The notes under the pieces: model-generated
The model's database searches: none
The model's input: the letters and a program-made list of their open reading frames with translations, nothing else
What the model was told of the DNA's origin: nothing
Source of the DNA: Tricholomella constricta
Taxonomy: Eukaryota > Basidiomycota > Agaricomycetes > Agaricales > Lyophyllaceae
Direction: 5' to 3'
NCBI GenBank assembly: GCA_013368375.1
Contig: JAACJP010000001.1
Span: 1 to 64,000, forward strand
Length of the DNA: 64,000 nt
Made by a program: the position numbers and the translations under genes
Shown here: positions 1 to 9,743 of the stretch, piece after piece
Position numbering within the stretch: position 1 is the stretch's first letter
Layout of the letters: every line of letters starts with the position of its first letter

Positions 1-1399
1 GTTCGAACTGGGGGAATTGTTGTTGGGTCCCTTGCCTTCCGTCGAGGATGTTTACGTTTTGACCGGAGCCGGGGTCCGCTCCGATTCCACGTCGTTCTCT
101 TGGGGAGATTGGGCGTGGGCCTTGTGGTGACCTCCTGTTCTGACTTGCCAGATGAGGTGGTGTTTGGCGCCAGTCTTCTCGTGTCCTTGGGGGTGCTCCT
201 CTTTCTTCTCGGTTTTCTTCGCGTAATTCGTAGCTATGAGCGTACGACAGCGGCGTTGGGATTCCTTGTTCCGACGGAGGTAGGAGAATATTCTCGGGTT
301 CCCTCTGAGGAGCTCCTTCTTCCCTTGCGGAGGTCCTTTGTGGGCCTTGAAAACCCGAGTTTGGCCTGGAGAATGGTCCTTCGAAAGAGGGGTTCTCTTC
401 GGGGATCCTTTGCAAATTTTGGGCTCCCCAGAATCCGAACGTCGGAGCTCTTCGAGCGTCTGTCCCTGGTGTGACGGTGGGTTCGAACCCTTCTTGGCTG
501 GGGGGTGCGTTCCCTTGGTTCATCCTCCTGAGTAGAGCCGAAGCTGTCTGCATATTGACAGTGCTTGTCGCTCGTGGAGGTTCTTCGAATCTAGTTTCAA
601 TTCTGGAGGGAATGGGCTCCTGAATTGGCATGTGGAAGGAACGTCCCGCGCTTTGGGGGTCGGAGAATCTTCTTCCCTCGTTGGACGTCTGGATTTCTCC
701 AGCCAGGGCGCGTAACCTTTTTTCGTTTCCCCCCATTTGTAGCAACACCGTCAGTTGTGGGGGTAATCGATGGGCTTCGTGCAGTTGTATGGTCGACAAC
801 ACGAGGTTGGCCCATTGTTCCGGTGTTCGGGGTTGATGATCCATCCCCATGGTTTCGACTAGGAGCTCGTGCGCTTGTCGCGAAAACTCTTCCCGCGTCA
901 TGCGGAGCTCGTAGAGTATCCTTTCGTGGTCTGGACCGTGTAGGAAGGGGTTTTGTTGACGAGCGAAGTGTCCCTGTCCCTCCTCCCGAGCCCTATCCCT
1001 CCTCTGGAACATCTCCGGGTGCCTCAACCTTTCGTAGTATGACCCGGGAGTCTGATTACTTGAAGGCGGAGGTCCGGAGGCCGTTGCGGATGGTGGTAAG
1101 GGGGGATAGTTGGGGGTGGCGAGTTGGTAGGACGGGTTGAATACGTTTGAGGGGGTCCGGGGTAGGGGTCGTCGAGGGTCCTGACTGGCTGAGGAAAAGT
1201 CCCCCTCGTGTTGGCCTGGTTGGAAAATGTTGTGTTCCAGCCTGGACCTGTTGGTTCCGAAGGTCCCTTGCATCATGTGTCCTGTTGAGGCAGGGGAGGT
1301 TTCGAAAGGTGGTGGTGAAGGTCTTCTTTGTGTGAAAGAGGGACCTTCGAAGTTTTGATAGCGGACTGTGGTGTTGGGCTCCACTATCGTCGAGGACAT
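1..1399 (-). CDS. gag: Gypsy-1 copy B Gag, N-terminal part (runs off window)
   Basis: This is the first 466 or so residues of the same Gag as at 5383-8244. It starts at the ATG whose complement lies at 1397-1399. The visible part is proline-, arginine- and glutamine-rich and lacks the capsid core and zinc knuckle, which would lie outside the window. No difference from the complete copy was seen, so the rest of the element probably continues to the left. Confidence 0.8.
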   Translation of the reverse strand, partial: MSSTIVEPNTTVRYQNFEGPSFTQRRPSPPPFETSPASTGHMMQGTFGTNRSRLEHNIFQPGQHEGDFSSASQDPRRPLPRTPSNVFNPSYQLATPNYPPLPPSATASGPPPSSNQTPGSYYERLRHPEMFQRRDRAREEGQGHFARQQNPFLHGPDHERILYELRMTREEFSRQAHELLVETMGMDHQPRTPEQWANLVLSTIQLHEAHRLPPQLTVLLQMGGNEKRLRALAGEIQTSNEGRRFSDPQSAGRSFHMPIQEPIPSRIETRFEEPPRATSTVNMQTASALLRRMNQGNAPPSQEGFEPTVTPGTDARRAPTFGFWGAQNLQRIPEENPSFEGPFSRPNSGFQGPQRTSAREEGAPQREPENILLPPSEQGIPTPLSYAHSYELREENREERGAPPRTREDWRQTPPHLASQNRRSPQGPRPISPRERRGIGADPGSGQNVNILDGRQGTQQQFPQFE

Positions 1400-1428
1400 G
1401 TCCGGTGGGTGGGTAGACCTCGATATTA

Positions 1429-1775
1429 TGTTAGGACCTGTGTAGCACGCCGGTTACAGAGTTATTCTGGAACCACCGAAGCGGACAGGCCTGACGTCCG
1501 TCAAGGAAGACGGCCTACGAAGGAGTATTCGGAGGTCGTGAGCGTTGACGGAGGTGTTCACCGGGGCTAATTCGAACGAACGAGCTCAAGTGATACGGGT
1601 GTGAAGCCAAATAGATTGAGAGAGAGAGAGAGAAACGAGAACGAGAATCGAGAACTAGTCTTAACAATAGGTAATATCGAGGTAAGGAGTCTGAAAAGAA
1701 GTGGTGCCATCATATATACGGTGGACGTGCGTGGGAAAGCGTAAGTGATTGCGAGTTTTAGGGGCGGTCGTGACA
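1429..1775 (-). repeat. Gypsy-1 copy B LTR
   Basis: Equivalent of the LTR at 8274-8620. In the element's sense it starts TGTCACGACC and ends CCTAACA. The self-complementary primer site lies directly downstream at 1417-1428 and its partner inside the LTR at 1672-1683. A (GA)n tract lies near 1618-1632. Confidence 0.65.
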
Positions 1776-2312
1776 GGACCTCATCAGCTGCCAGATGGAA
1801 AGAAGCAACTTTAGAGCATTTAACAGCAGGATTGTTCATGAGAATTGTATAAGATTAAAAAGATCTCCTTGTTTTACATATTAGACAAAGTTTGGCATGT
1901 GAATGGATTAAGTAAACAGTTTCAATAATTTTAACTTCAGGTATGCATTTTCTAAAAAGTAGTCATACATGATAAATATATACAGTCCTATCTCCAGTTA
2001 GATACAGTAATATGTGGCATTTGGGACGGTGGTGTACGTGTCGACCACATCCATTTCTAAGACTGTGGTGGTCGACAATTCTATTTGACTGGAATAGGCA
2101 GAGTATGCATCTGTCCTCATTGAAGGGATACACATAGCCGCTGGCCAGATTGCATTGTGAGAAAAGATCAGGATTGTGATCATGCAGACGCTGTTATGCC
2201 ACTCAATAACTTGACACTAGCGACAACCGCAAAATCAATGTCATGCATTTTTCTCTCAATAAATGTCTTGCTACAGGAGATGACAACGAAATACTGATTG
2301 TGTTTTTTTTAG
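1776..2312. other. Duplicated flank between truncated pol and LTR copy B, no gene seen
   Basis: This 537-bp stretch lies outside the proposed LTR and is identical to 8621-9157. It is AT-rich in part, and only short frames without recognisable similarity are present. Its presence between the broken RNase H and the next LTR is what shows the duplication carried flanking DNA. Confidence 0.55.
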
Positions 2313-5300
2313 GTGCGTGTCTCTCGAAGAATTCGTCTCGGGGTGTGTTCTGGATGTTGTTTAGTAGGAGCTCCTCGTTCAGTATTAGGGCCGCGTTCAA
2401 TCGTTCGGGAGGTATGATGATGCGGTTGTTGAACGAATTATGATCCTGTTCGAACCCTTTCTTGGGATACACGTCTGGCCGTCGCGTGAGGGCATCTGGT
2501 TTCGCTCCTAATCTTCCGGGTCTGTAGTTTATTTGGAAGTCGAAGTTCGCCAGGCATTCCGACCATCGTGCTTGTCTGCGACTGAGTTGCTTGGTCGTAG
2601 AGAAATACTGTAGGTTATTGTGGTCGGAGTACACTTGAATGCGGTGGGGAGATCCCTCTAGGTAGGCCCTCCATTGCTTAAACGCTTCCACGATTGCTAG
2701 GAGCTCCTTATCATAGATGTCGTAGTTGAGCTCCGCGTCTATCATAGTTCTCGCGTAGAAGGCGACAGGACGTAAGTCTTGTGATGTCTCGTCAAATTGG
2801 GAGATGATCCCCGCTATGGCGAAGTCGGAAGCGTCGCACTCTAATATCACCGGTAGTTGAGGATCGAAGTGTCGTAGGATGGGTGCGGAGGAGAATGCTT
2901 TCTTCAATAGTTCGAAGACTCCTTCGCATTCGGAATCCCATTTCCAGGTTGTGTCCTTTTGCGTGAGTTTGTTTAACCTCTTCGTTATGCCCGAGTAATT
3001 GTCGATAAACCGCCGATAGAAGTTTGCAAAGCCTAGGAAGTTCCTTGACCTTCGTCGGTCTAGGCCACTTCCGGATCGCGTCGACTTTTCCTGGATCCAT
3101 TTTTACTCCGCCGGGGGATACGATGACGCCTAGGTATTCGATCTCCGTAGTGTGAAACGTGCATTTCTCCGGTTTCGCATGAAGGTTGTGTTTCCGGAGC
3201 CTCTCGAGGACCTTCCGAACGTGTCCGTGATGTTCCTCTAAGGTCTCCGAGAAAACCAGAATGTCGTCGAGGTAGATCACTACGAACACGTCGTTCATGT
3301 CGTGGAAGATGTCGTTCATGAAGTGTTGGAATGTCGCGGGTGAGTTTGTCATGCCGAAAGGCATTACCAGGTATTCGAAAAGTCCATAACGAGTGCGGAA
3401 GGCTGTCTTCCATTCGTGTCCCGGAGCTATGCGGACGTTGTTGTAGCCCACTCGGAGGTCGATCTTCGAGTATACTTTCGCTTTTTGAAGTCGGTCTATG
3501 AGGTCTCCGATCAGAGGTAGAGGGTAACGGTTCTTCTTGGTGATCCGATTTAATCCTCTATAGTCCACGCATAGCCGGAGTGATCCGTCCTTCTTCTTTG
3601 CGAATAGTACCGGAGCTCCCGCTGACGAACTCGAAGGTCGGATGAACCCTTTTCCGAGCATCTCGTCGATGTAATCCTTCAATGCTTTCAACTCCAGTTC
3701 GGACATGTTGTATATCTTTCCGAAGGGAGGGGTAGTGTTTTCGTCGAGTTCCACTGTGTGATCGTAGGGTCGGTGTGGGGGGATGGTTTTCGCTTCGCCC
3801 GCTGAGAATACGTCTTCGAAGTCCCTGTACTCCGGAGGTACGACTTCCTCGAAGATTTCCCTTTTTGTCTTTGGTTGCTTGGGTTCATCGTCGGAGGTGT
3901 TATTGGCATGGAGGTGTTCTTCCTTTTCGGTGGGGGAGATGTGTAGTTGGAACGCTGTGGCTCCGTCCCTGATGAGGTTCGCGAATGGCGCCGCTCCGAT
4001 CAGGCGGATGTTTTGTGTTTCGACATCCTCTTCTCCCTCTCCGGTTTCGTCTTCGGCCTCCGTTTCCGGGTTGGTTTCCTCTTCTTCCTGTGTTTCTGTC
4101 GTTGGGGACGTTGCGGATTTCCGTTTGGGGTGGGGTTTGAATTTGGACCTCGGAACGTTTGGAGGGAAGTAGTTCGGTGGGGGTGGTTTTCGGGTGCGTT
4201 TCCGTCCCGTTATCTCCTCTGGTGACTCGGTTGTCGGTGTTGGTACTTCCTCTTGGGGTTCGTTGGTGTTTGGGCGAGTGTCTTCCTCCTTCATGTTATC
4301 GCTGGAGGTGTCGTTCTGATCGTTGTCGTCGTCCAGGAGGTCCCTGAGGAGGGGTTGTTTTTCCGAAAGGGGGTTGGCTGGTTTCGGAGCTTCGACGTCT
4401 TCCTCCTCCTCAAGGGTCACGGTTCTCCATTGCGTCTTCTGGGAAAGCGATATCGCGGCTAGTCCTGCCCCTTGTTCCATGGTCATGGACATTTCCCGCC
4501 AGTCGATGTCCGGATTTGCTTCCCGTAACCAAGGTAATCCGAGCACTAGTGGCGTGGCCGGGTGTAACTGTGTTATGAGGAGGTCGACCTTATACTCTAG
4601 TCCGTTCTCAAGTTTGATTGTTTCGGGACTATGGTGTGAAATGGCTCCACCTCCGCTGGGGTTTCCGTCGAACAGTTGTAGGGTCATGGGGCTGGCGAGA
4701 GGTTCCGGTTTCGTACACGAGGATTGTGCTATGAAATTTCCCGCCGCTCCACTATCGATAAGTGCCCGTAGTCGCGTTGAGGATCCTTCTAACTGTACTT
4801 CGATCGTGAAGGAGCGAGCTGACCGCGAGGGTAAGCGTTGATCTCCTGTGCCTGTTGTCGTTGGGACGACTTCCTTTTTCCTTCGGAGGTCCGGTAGTGA
4901 TCCTTCAATTTTGCCGTTTGACCCCCTTCGTAGCGTGATGCAGAGGTCTTTCCAGTTTATTCGGGGGTTGACCTCCTTCAACCAGGATAGTCCCAACACT
5001 ATCGCAGCTGTCTCGTGGAGTTTCGTAAGGAGGAACCTTATCCTCTGCGTGGTGCCGTCACTGAATTTGACGTCGTTGGTGGTATAGTGTGTGATTTTGC
5101 CCGATGCGGAGAGTTCTCCATCAAATAGGCAAAGGTTTATTGGGGGTTTGAGCTCCTCAAGGTGGAGCCCGCGTGATGTCGCCATGTCGGAGTCCATGAA
5201 GTTGTCGGTAGCTCCGCTGTCGATAAGCGTATTTTCGGGTTTTTCTCCTCCTCCGTTTGGCGTGAGGTGTATTAAGAATGCCAGGGACGAGTGGGAGGAG

Positions 5301-5524
5301 AGTGTTACAGTGCGGGTGTCCGTTGTCGATAGTGCCGTTGCGCGTAGTTTAGTATCAAGGCCCGGTTTCAGCTCTTCGCGATTCAGAGCCCGGGTAAGTC
5401 CTGAATCGCCCCCGCGTTTCCCTCTTCTGTCTTGTGATGGAATTCGAAGATGTCGTCGCCGATGAGGTAGGTGGCTCTGCCCATGGCGTTTGCTGTTGGG
5501 CAGTCGCGCATCCAGTGTTCCAGG
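2313..5524 (-). pseudogene. pol: Gypsy-1 Pol: two retropepsins, RT, RNase H (frameshifted, no integrase)
   Basis: The pol frame is open from about 5524 and overlaps the end of Gag by roughly 140 nt in the -1 frame. A first retropepsin has DSG at 5213-5221 and an I-V-L-G-L-x-W-L end near residue 70 counted from the Met at 5197. A second has DSG near residue 148 and the matching V-L-G-L-P-W-L. An acidic, Thr/Pro/Lys-rich linker of about 200 residues follows. RT then starts around residue 455, with Y-L-D-D at 642-645 (3263-3274). The frame breaks at about 3040, between V-K-E and F-L-G-F, where family members have a few more residues, suggesting a small deletion. RNase H continues to 2313 with DAS, the E of K-E-L-L and the D of Y-S-D-H. 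Protease matures the polyprotein; RT and RNase H make cDNA. Confidence 0.9.
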
Positions 5525-8244
5525 TCACCGCATAGGATGCAGGCCTTGTCTCGAATTCGTTGTTGCTTTACGTCTTCATCGATCTTCACCCAGGGGCGCG
5601 TTGACTTCTTGAATCCGAAGTTGTTGGCTTGTAGTGCCTCTTCGTCATCCCATGCGATTTCTTGGTCTTGCGCCTTACCTTCCTTACCTGAGTCCGGGTC
5701 CTGATCGTGACTTTCGGCGTTCAAGCGTGCGTTCCTGTTCCCCTGAGCCGTTTGCGGCGTCGTGCGGCTTGCGGGTCCGGCCGAAGGTCCCATCGGAGGT
5801 CGTGCGGAGGTGTTGGAGGTGTTCGCATTATTCGCCCAGAGGGGTTTGTAGGACTCTGGATTTTCTATGCGATGTTCCCAGTACCTCCGGTCGATTTGGG
5901 TGACCAGATCTCGGTAACCTTCGTAGGTTTCGGGGCTTGGTGCGATGGCCAGGACGTTAATGATTCGTTGGGGGAGCGCTTTCCGGAGTGTGAACTGTAG
6001 TGCTACCCAGTTCCAGCCTGTTTCGTACGCTTCTTGTTCGAACTTGATGATGAATGCTGTGAACTTTTCCCATTCCTTCATTTTCAGTCGCGAAATGTTG
6101 TTCTCGGCTTCCACTCTCGAGTTCGGTATTCCGAAGCGTGATCCTAATTCGTGTACGAATCCTTCCCAATTCGTGAACATCGGGTGTTGGGGGTTGTACG
6201 TGAGTTGCAGCCGAAAGTAGTCCATAGCTCCGTCCTTTAAGTAGGAGCTCGCGAATGACACCTTCAGGTGATCCTGTTCGTAGGTGATCGCCTTGGCTTG
6301 AAACGTTACTAGGCATTCCGTGACGAAGGTTTTCCATCTCCTCGGTTCTTTTCCAGTGAAGGGGTCCGGTTTCCTGATGTCGATTTTCGATTCCAGGTTT
6401 AGGAGGTGTCGGTACTGTTCCGGGGTCAGGTTTTGGTTTGGGCCTAAGAGCTGTTGCGGTGGAGGTGGGGGTCGTTGAGGGTTTGCGAATTGGCCTCCTC
6501 CCGGATTTCCGGGTGGGCCTCCTCCTCCTCCTCCTCCGTGGCCTCCTCCTCCCCCTCCGGGACCTCCGGGGCCTCCCGGGCCTCCTGGTCCTTGTGGTGG
6601 TCCGTATCCTCCGTGACCTCCCCCTCCTCCAGGACCTCCTGTTCCTCCGGGGCCGTTTCCCCAATAACCTCCTCCTCCCCCTCCTGGTCCTCCGGGGCCG
6701 TTTCCCCATTGAGTTCCTCTCGGGGTAGGTGGTCCCGAAGATCCCGGAGGTGGTTGGGGCTGTGGAGGTGGTCCGTTGTACTGGGGGTTCGGTCGTCCGC
6801 CGGGTATGGGTGGGGCTGGTCCGGGGTTGTATCCAGTTCTGTATTGTTCGAACTGGGGGAATTGTTGTTGGGTCCCTTGCCTTCCGTCGAGGATGTTTAC
6901 GTTTTGACCGGAGCCGGGGTCCGCTCCGATTCCACGTCGTTCTCTTGGGGAGATTGGGCGTGGGCCTTGTGGTGACCTCCTGTTCTGACTTGCCAGATGA
7001 GGTGGTGTTTGGCGCCAGTCTTCTCGTGTCCTTGGGGGTGCTCCTCTTTCTTCTCGGTTTTCTTCGCGTAATTCGTAGCTATGAGCGTACGACAGCGGCG
7101 TTGGGATTCCTTGTTCCGACGGAGGTAGGAGAATATTCTCGGGTTCCCTCTGAGGAGCTCCTTCTTCCCTTGCGGAGGTCCTTTGTGGGCCTTGAAAACC
7201 CGAGTTTGGCCTGGAGAATGGTCCTTCGAAAGAGGGGTTCTCTTCGGGGATCCTTTGCAAATTTTGGGCTCCCCAGAATCCGAACGTCGGAGCTCTTCGA
7301 GCGTCTGTCCCTGGTGTGACGGTGGGTTCGAACCCTTCTTGGCTGGGGGGTGCGTTCCCTTGGTTCATCCTCCTGAGTAGAGCCGAAGCTGTCTGCATAT
7401 TGACAGTGCTTGTCGCTCGTGGAGGTTCTTCGAATCTAGTTTCAATTCTGGAGGGAATGGGCTCCTGAATTGGCATGTGGAAGGAACGTCCCGCGCTTTG
7501 GGGGTCGGAGAATCTTCTTCCCTCGTTGGACGTCTGGATTTCTCCAGCCAGGGCGCGTAACCTTTTTTCGTTTCCCCCCATTTGTAGCAACACCGTCAGT
7601 TGTGGGGGTAATCGATGGGCTTCGTGCAGTTGTATGGTCGACAACACGAGGTTGGCCCATTGTTCCGGTGTTCGGGGTTGATGATCCATCCCCATGGTTT
7701 CGACTAGGAGCTCGTGCGCTTGTCGCGAAAACTCTTCCCGCGTCATGCGGAGCTCGTAGAGTATCCTTTCGTGGTCTGGACCGTGTAGGAAGGGGTTTTG
7801 TTGACGAGCGAAGTGTCCCTGTCCCTCCTCCCGAGCCCTATCCCTCCTCTGGAACATCTCCGGGTGCCTCAACCTTTCGTAGTATGACCCGGGAGTCTGA
7901 TTACTTGAAGGCGGAGGTCCGGAGGCCGTTGCGGATGGTGGTAAGGGGGGATAGTTGGGGGTGGCGAGTTGGTAGGACGGGTTGAATACGTTTGAGGGGG
8001 TCCGGGGTAGGGGTCGTCGAGGGTCCTGACTGGCTGAGGAAAAGTCCCCCTCGTGTTGGCCTGGTTGGAAAATGTTGTGTTCCAGCCTGGACCTGTTGGT
8101 TCCGAAGGTCCCTTGCATCATGTGTCCTGTTGAGGCAGGGGAGGTTTCGAAAGGTGGTGGTGAAGGTCTTCTTTGTGTGAAAGAGGGACCTTCGAAGTTT
8201 TGATAGCGGACTGTGGTGTTGGGCTCCACTATCGTCGAGGACAT
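5383..8244 (-). CDS. gag: Gypsy-1 Gag polyprotein (953 aa)
   Basis: Structural protein that would assemble the cytoplasmic particle packaging element RNA. The ATG at 8244 is the first after the LTR, with a leader of only about 29 nt. Residues 1-500 are disordered, rich in Pro, Arg, Gln and Glu. Residues about 508-580 are an extreme Gly/Pro tract encoded by near-perfect GGN repeats. Residues about 624-788 match the retrotransposon Gag capsid domain (starting near K-P-D-P-F-T-G and ending near R-R-Y-W-E). A single CCHC knuckle, C-x2-C-x4-H-x4-C, lies at 902-915. The length is large for a gypsy Gag because of the N-terminal extension. The frame is intact, unlike Pol. Confidence 0.93.
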   Translation of the reverse strand: MSSTIVEPNTTVRYQNFEGPSFTQRRPSPPPFETSPASTGHMMQGTFGTNRSRLEHNIFQPGQHEGDFSSASQDPRRPLPRTPSNVFNPSYQLATPNYPPLPPSATASGPPPSSNQTPGSYYERLRHPEMFQRRDRAREEGQGHFARQQNPFLHGPDHERILYELRMTREEFSRQAHELLVETMGMDHQPRTPEQWANLVLSTIQLHEAHRLPPQLTVLLQMGGNEKRLRALAGEIQTSNEGRRFSDPQSAGRSFHMPIQEPIPSRIETRFEEPPRATSTVNMQTASALLRRMNQGNAPPSQEGFEPTVTPGTDARRAPTFGFWGAQNLQRIPEENPSFEGPFSRPNSGFQGPQRTSAREEGAPQREPENILLPPSEQGIPTPLSYAHSYELREENREERGAPPRTREDWRQTPPHLASQNRRSPQGPRPISPRERRGIGADPGSGQNVNILDGRQGTQQQFPQFEQYRTGYNPGPAPPIPGGRPNPQYNGPPPQPQPPPGSSGPPTPRGTQWGNGPGGPGGGGGGYWGNGPGGTGGPGGGGGHGGYGPPQGPGGPGGPGGPGGGGGGHGGGGGGGPPGNPGGGQFANPQRPPPPPQQLLGPNQNLTPEQYRHLLNLESKIDIRKPDPFTGKEPRRWKTFVTECLVTFQAKAITYEQDHLKVSFASSYLKDGAMDYFRLQLTYNPQHPMFTNWEGFVHELGSRFGIPNSRVEAENNISRLKMKEWEKFTAFIIKFEQEAYETGWNWVALQFTLRKALPQRIINVLAIAPSPETYEGYRDLVTQIDRRYWEHRIENPESYKPLWANNANTSNTSARPPMGPSAGPASRTTPQTAQGNRNARLNAESHDQDPDSGKEGKAQDQEIAWDDEEALQANNFGFKKSTRPWVKIDEDVKQQRIRDKACILCGDLEHWMRDCPTANAMGRATYLIGDDIFEFHHKTEEGNAGAIQDLPGL
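5416..5422 (-). promoter_or_regulatory. Candidate -1 ribosomal frameshift heptamer G GGA AAC
   Basis: In the Gag frame this reads exactly X XXY YYZ (GGA AAC, Gly-Asn), about 30 nt before the Gag stop. Slipping back one base enters the pol frame, which is open here. Beginning about 22 nt downstream is a possible stem: CCCGG-GCUCU pairing with AGAGC and, after a UGAAA bulge, CCGGG. The spacer is longer than the usual 5-9 nt, so the stimulator may be a different fold. Frameshifting itself is inferred. Confidence 0.62.
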
Positions 8245-8261
8245 GTCCGGTGGGTGGGTAG

Positions 8262-8273
8262 ACCTCGATATTA
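8262..8273 (-). promoter_or_regulatory. Candidate self-priming primer-binding site
   Basis: The sense sequence TAATATCGAGGT lies immediately inside the LTR end CCTAACA. It is perfectly complementary over 12 nt to ACCTCGATATTA at 8517-8528 in the LTR. No TGG-type tRNA primer site is seen here. This matches the Tf1/sushi mode, in which the mRNA 5' end folds back as primer. Same arrangement in copy B (1417-1428). Confidence 0.6.
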
Positions 8274-8620
8274 TGTTAGGACCTGTGTAGCACGCCGGTT
8301 ACAGAGTTATTCTGGAACCACCGAAGCGGACAGGCCTGACGTCCGTCAAGGAAGACGGCCTACGAAGGAGTATTCGGAGGTCGTGAGCGTTGACGGAGGT
8401 GTTCACCGGGGCTAATTCGAACGAACGAGCTCAAGTGATACGGGTGTGAAGCCAAATAGATTGAGAGAGAGAGAGAGAAACGAGAACGAGAATCGAGAAC
8501 TAGTCTTAACAATAGGTAATATCGAGGTAAGGAGTCTGAAAAGAAGTGGTGCCATCATATATACGGTGGACGTGCGTGGGAAAGCGTAAGTGATTGCGAG
8601 TTTTAGGGGCGGTCGTGACA
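8274..8620 (-). repeat. Gypsy-1 5' LTR (about 347 bp)
   Basis: In the sense direction it begins TGTCACGACC and ends CCTAACA, with TGT/ACA terminal bases. It contains a TATA-like box, a pyrimidine-rich (CT)n tract (plus-strand GA repeat near 8463-8477) and the primer partner. The outer end cannot be confirmed because no second LTR of this copy is present. An alternative inner end at 8284 (ACA) would leave GGACC on both sides (8279-8283 and 8621-8625), mimicking a solo LTR. I prefer 8274 because the primer site abuts it. Confidence 0.62.
8517..8563 (-). promoter_or_regulatory. LTR TATA box and presumptive transcript start
   Basis: TATATATG (plus-strand 8556-8563) lies about 35 nt upstream of ACCTCGATATTA, the segment complementary to the primer site. 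If transcription begins near 8528, the mRNA 5' end would be the self-primer. Confidence 0.5.
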
Positions 8621-9157
8621 GGACCTCATCAGCTGCCAGATGGAAAGAAGCAACTTTAGAGCATTTAACAGCAGGATTGTTCATGAGAATTGTATAAGAT
8701 TAAAAAGATCTCCTTGTTTTACATATTAGACAAAGTTTGGCATGTGAATGGATTAAGTAAACAGTTTCAATAATTTTAACTTCAGGTATGCATTTTCTAA
8801 AAAGTAGTCATACATGATAAATATATACAGTCCTATCTCCAGTTAGATACAGTAATATGTGGCATTTGGGACGGTGGTGTACGTGTCGACCACATCCATT
8901 TCTAAGACTGTGGTGGTCGACAATTCTATTTGACTGGAATAGGCAGAGTATGCATCTGTCCTCATTGAAGGGATACACATAGCCGCTGGCCAGATTGCAT
9001 TGTGAGAAAAGATCAGGATTGTGATCATGCAGACGCTGTTATGCCACTCAATAACTTGACACTAGCGACAACCGCAAAATCAATGTCATGCATTTTTCTC
9101 TCAATAAATGTCTTGCTACAGGAGATGACAACGAAATACTGATTGTGTTTTTTTTAG
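8621..9157. other. Flank of gypsy-1 included in the duplication, no gene seen
   Basis: 537 bp upstream of the LTR, identical to 1776-2312. Only short, unrecognised frames. The right border of the 6845-bp duplicated unit is at 9157. Confidence 0.5.
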
Positions 9158-9743
9158 AACATGCCTAAAATGAATGACTCTCCTTGGTCAATAGATCTAC
9201 AAAACCCTCACATGAAAGCAGATTTTATGATAAGTAACAAAGTTTCTTTTTGGGGAGTTAGTAAAGCAAAAATTAGAGTGCAAAAGTTCAACAAATGTAA
9301 AATTGATGAGTATTAAAGCCTGCATAGTAGTTTTTACAGGGAAGGATATCATTTCTTAAGTTGTGTATTACACACTTTAATTGCAAAGAAATTAATGCTT
9401 TTATTTGCAAAAACTTTTACTATATATGACAATACTTAATTGTTAAAAAGAATATTATTATTTTAAATTCATTTATAAAATTTTTATTTTTATTAATAAA
9501 TTTAACATATTGTCTTTAATTTTCCTTTTATTTCCTTTAGTTTTTTTTTCTTTTTTATATTTTACATTAAAAAAATTAGCGCGGCGGTGAACAACTTCCT
9601 ATCAAGAAAGCCAGCTGCTGCAAGTACCACTGAGCTGTCACATGCACAAGTGACCGACTGTCGCTCACGCTCAGTCAAATCGACAACTCGCAATTAATTA
9701 CAATGGTGAGTTAAATAGGCACATGTCGACAACAAGGCCTGAC
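9158..9743. other. AT-rich unique sequence
   Basis: About 9300-9570 is strongly AT-rich with poly-A/T runs and no coding frame. A short open plus-strand stretch at about 9575-9690 has no recognisable similarity. Nothing else seen. Confidence 0.5.

Larger units (their letters stand above)
1..2312. repeat. Second copy of 6846-9157 (tandem duplication, period 6845 bp)
   Basis: Every base I compared matches 6846-9157, and all translated frames in the two blocks are identical. Identity ends after the G at 2312/9157, just past an eight-T run. The copy contains the N-terminal half of Gag, its LTR and 537 bp beyond the LTR. Because non-LTR sequence is included and the left border falls inside Pol, this is a segmental tandem duplication, not a second retrotransposition. 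The copy is cut by the window edge. Confidence 0.93.
2313..8620 (-). mobile_element. Gypsy-1: Ty3/gypsy LTR retrotransposon, 3' end missing
   Basis: Order in the sense (minus) direction: LTR, primer site, Gag, Pol with two proteases, RT, RNase H. Sequence ends at 2313 inside the region that normally connects RNase H to integrase, so integrase and the 3' LTR are absent. The break coincides with the start of the duplicated flank. The element cannot be autonomous in this form. Whether an intact copy exists to the left cannot be seen. Confidence 0.88.

Noticed and set aside
5957..7319. Long frames antisense to and overlapping Gag (up to about 250 codons)
   Set aside because: They lie over the Gly/Pro-repeat part of Gag, consist of low-complexity Arg/Ser/Trp text, and repeat unchanged in the duplicated copy. 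Shadows of a GGN-rich coding strand.
8284..8625. A solo LTR flanked by GGACC
   Set aside because: Both flanks do read GGACC, but the LTR sits 29-39 nt before Gag and the self-complementary primer site abuts the alternative end at 8274. A functional 5' LTR explains more.
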